In this document: positions 6,658 through 7,234 of the stretch, in pieces
How the letters are laid out: each line of letters opens with the position of its first letter
How positions within the stretch are numbered: position 1 is the stretch's first letter
Assembly (NCBI GenBank): GCA_029858605.1
Contig: JAOUET010000096.1
Span: 1-7,234, forward strand
DNA length: 7,234 bases
Reading direction: 5' to 3'
Source of the DNA: Coriobacteriia bacterium
Lineage (GTDB): Bacteria; Actinomycetota; Coriobacteriia; Anaerosomatales; JAENZW01
Notes under the pieces: model-generated
Database searches by the model: none
Told to the model about the DNA's origin: nothing
The model's input: only the letters and a program-made list of their open reading frames with translations
Program-made: the position numbers and the translations under genes

Positions 6658-6694
6658 TTAGGCCGACTTAAGGTACTCTAAGGAGACATTAACC
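6658..6694 (+). promoter_or_regulatory. Helically phased TTAAGG-like direct repeats
   Basis: TTAGG (6658), TTAAGG (6668), CTAAGG (6678) and TTAACC (6689) begin 10, 10 and 11 bases apart, one helical turn each. Related words occur upstream: TTAAGG 6525, TTAACC 6580, TTAAAG 6638. Tandem hexamers with this spacing are typical of OmpR/PhoB-family response-regulator sites. The regulator is unknown. Confidence 0.28.
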
Positions 6695-6775
6695 AGGCTG
6701 TACTTCATACAACGGGGCGCCGCACCATCATCGCTGTCGCATGCGCCGACACCATTCAGGCAGTCAGTCCCCAAA

Positions 6776-6824
6776 AGGCAACGGGCTTCACGCGGTCATC
6801 TGCCGCGTTCACGCCGAAGTGCCT
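6776..6824 (+). other. Elongated leader stem-loop just before the second cytochrome's ribosome-binding sites
   Basis: AGGCA (6776-6780) pairs with TGCCT (6820-6824), CGG (6782-6784) with CCG (6814-6816), and ACGCGG (6790-6795) with CCGCGT (6803-6808) around loop TCATCTG, with a symmetrical 5x5 internal loop. The stem ends nine bases before AAAGGAGGTGG (6833-6843). It could control translation of the cytochrome, but it matches no riboswitch family I recognise. Confidence 0.35.
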
Positions 6825-6897
6825 CTGCTGCGAAAGGAGGTGGATGCAAAAAATGAGGCATCACAGACCTACAATCTCATTTCTTGGAGGTTCCCTA

Positions 6898-7234
6898 GTG
6901 AAGAAGGTAATCTTCCTGGCGCTTGTCGCGGTCTTCATGCTGGCGTTCGCCGGCATCGCCGCTGCGGCGACGCCGACAGTCATCTACGACGGTACCAACA
7001 TGGTCACCGGCGCCGATGACGTCGATATGCTGGGCGCAAGCCGGTGGACGTACAAGGACCTTGCGGATTCCGCCCAGAAGTACGAAGGCGCCTACGCTTC
7101 GTTCGACGACACGACGACTGAGATGTACGACGACCCCCACGGCGGCTACGACACCGCGACCAACAAGTGCAAGGTGTGCCACGCCGTTCACCGTGCCGAG
7201 GGTGCGTACTACCTGCTTCGTGCCGACAGCCAGG
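6898..7234 (+). CDS. Secreted small c-type cytochrome, CXXCH family (5' part, runs off window end)
   Basis: The first 112 residues of an exported haem protein; the 3' end lies outside the window. Residues 1-24 are a classic signal peptide (MKK, hydrophobic core, AAA). One haem site is visible, CKVCH at 91-95, followed by AVHRAEGAYYLLRA. That arrangement resembles doubled-CXXCH cytochromes in which further haems follow, so more sites are expected downstream. GTG 6898 was chosen because GGAGG at 6886-6890 lies seven bases upstream and the signal peptide starts there. In-frame ATGs at 6844 and 6853 follow an even stronger Shine-Dalgarno, AAAGGAGGTGG at 6833-6843, and would add 18 or 15 residues to the signal peptide. 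An in-frame stop at 6679 and the lack of ATG, GTG or TTG up to 6844 exclude earlier starts. Its position after the giant cytochrome suggests a shared electron-transfer role. Confidence 0.85.
   Translation, partial: MKKVIFLALVAVFMLAFAGIAAAATPTVIYDGTNMVTGADDVDMLGASRWTYKDLADSAQKYEGAYASFDDTTTEMYDDPHGGYDTATNKCKVCHAVHRAEGAYYLLRADSQ

Larger units (their letters stand above)
6406..6897. other. Gene-free 492-base stretch between the two cytochrome genes
   Basis: No reading frame here has a credible start, ribosome-binding site and protein-like composition. The first 100 bases are GC-rich with a weak hairpin (GGGCT 6415-6419 with AGCCC 6437-6441). From about 6510 to 6700 the DNA is AT-richer and holds TTAA-containing motifs, a candidate terminator and a CRP-type palindrome. 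From 6700 on it looks like a structured leader that ends in two ribosome-binding sites. No tRNA, rRNA or mobile element is visible. Confidence 0.7.

Noticed and set aside
6688..6843. Possible coding extension or small ORF from an ATT after AAGGAG (6681-6686)
   Set aside because: ATT starts are very rare, no ATG, GTG or TTG exists in this frame before 6844, and the translated stretch does not look like a protein.
6406..6897. tRNA, small RNA gene, insertion sequence ends or CRISPR repeats in the gene-free stretch
   Set aside because: No cloverleaf, no terminal inverted repeats with transposase remnants and no regularly spaced long repeats could be found by reading either strand.

Overview
The window is GC-rich, with mostly G/C third codon positions, and all recognised genes lie on the + strand. 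It joins two unrelated parts. Positions 13-3676 are a leucine-biosynthesis segment with a foreign-looking passenger: leuC, then a Wzy/WaaL-type (O-antigen ligase family) polytopic membrane protein translationally coupled to it, then leuD. Positions 3925-7234 are a cytochrome locus: a secreted giant multihaem c-type cytochrome with 25 candidate haem sites, and the 5' part of a second, smaller secreted c-type cytochrome that runs off the window end.

The likely host is an anaerobe that respires with multihaem cytochromes and has short two-subunit LeuC/LeuD proteins of the type common in anaerobic bacteria and archaea. High GC and the general look of the cytochromes (Ig-like domains fused to CXXCH repeats; a small 'KCKVCHAVHRA' protein) suggest an actinobacterial anaerobe, for instance a Coriobacteriia/OPB41-like lineage. 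This is inference from protein style; no rRNA gene is present to test it.

Layout: leuC (13-1269) overlaps the ligase-like gene (1266-3092) by GTGA. An 89-base gap holding a hairpin and a strong Shine-Dalgarno leads into leuD (3182-3676). A 248-base gap carries a candidate end-of-operon hairpin, an extended -10-like element and three leader hairpins before the giant cytochrome (3925-6405). A 492-base gene-free stretch (6406-6897) has a candidate intrinsic terminator, a CRP-type palindrome, a helically phased TTAAGG-like array and an elongated stem-loop just before the ribosome-binding sites of the second cytochrome (6898 to window end).

LeuC and LeuD together form 3-isopropylmalate dehydratase. 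The membrane protein probably handles a polyprenyl-linked or surface glycan and has no evident metabolic link to leucine. The two cytochromes probably act outside the cytoplasmic membrane in long-range electron transfer. The most unusual features are the internal architecture of the giant cytochrome (three-haem repeats followed by a duplicated six-haem module with CX4CH and CX6CH sites), the gene inserted between leuC and leuD, and the dense regulatory-looking stretch before the second cytochrome.
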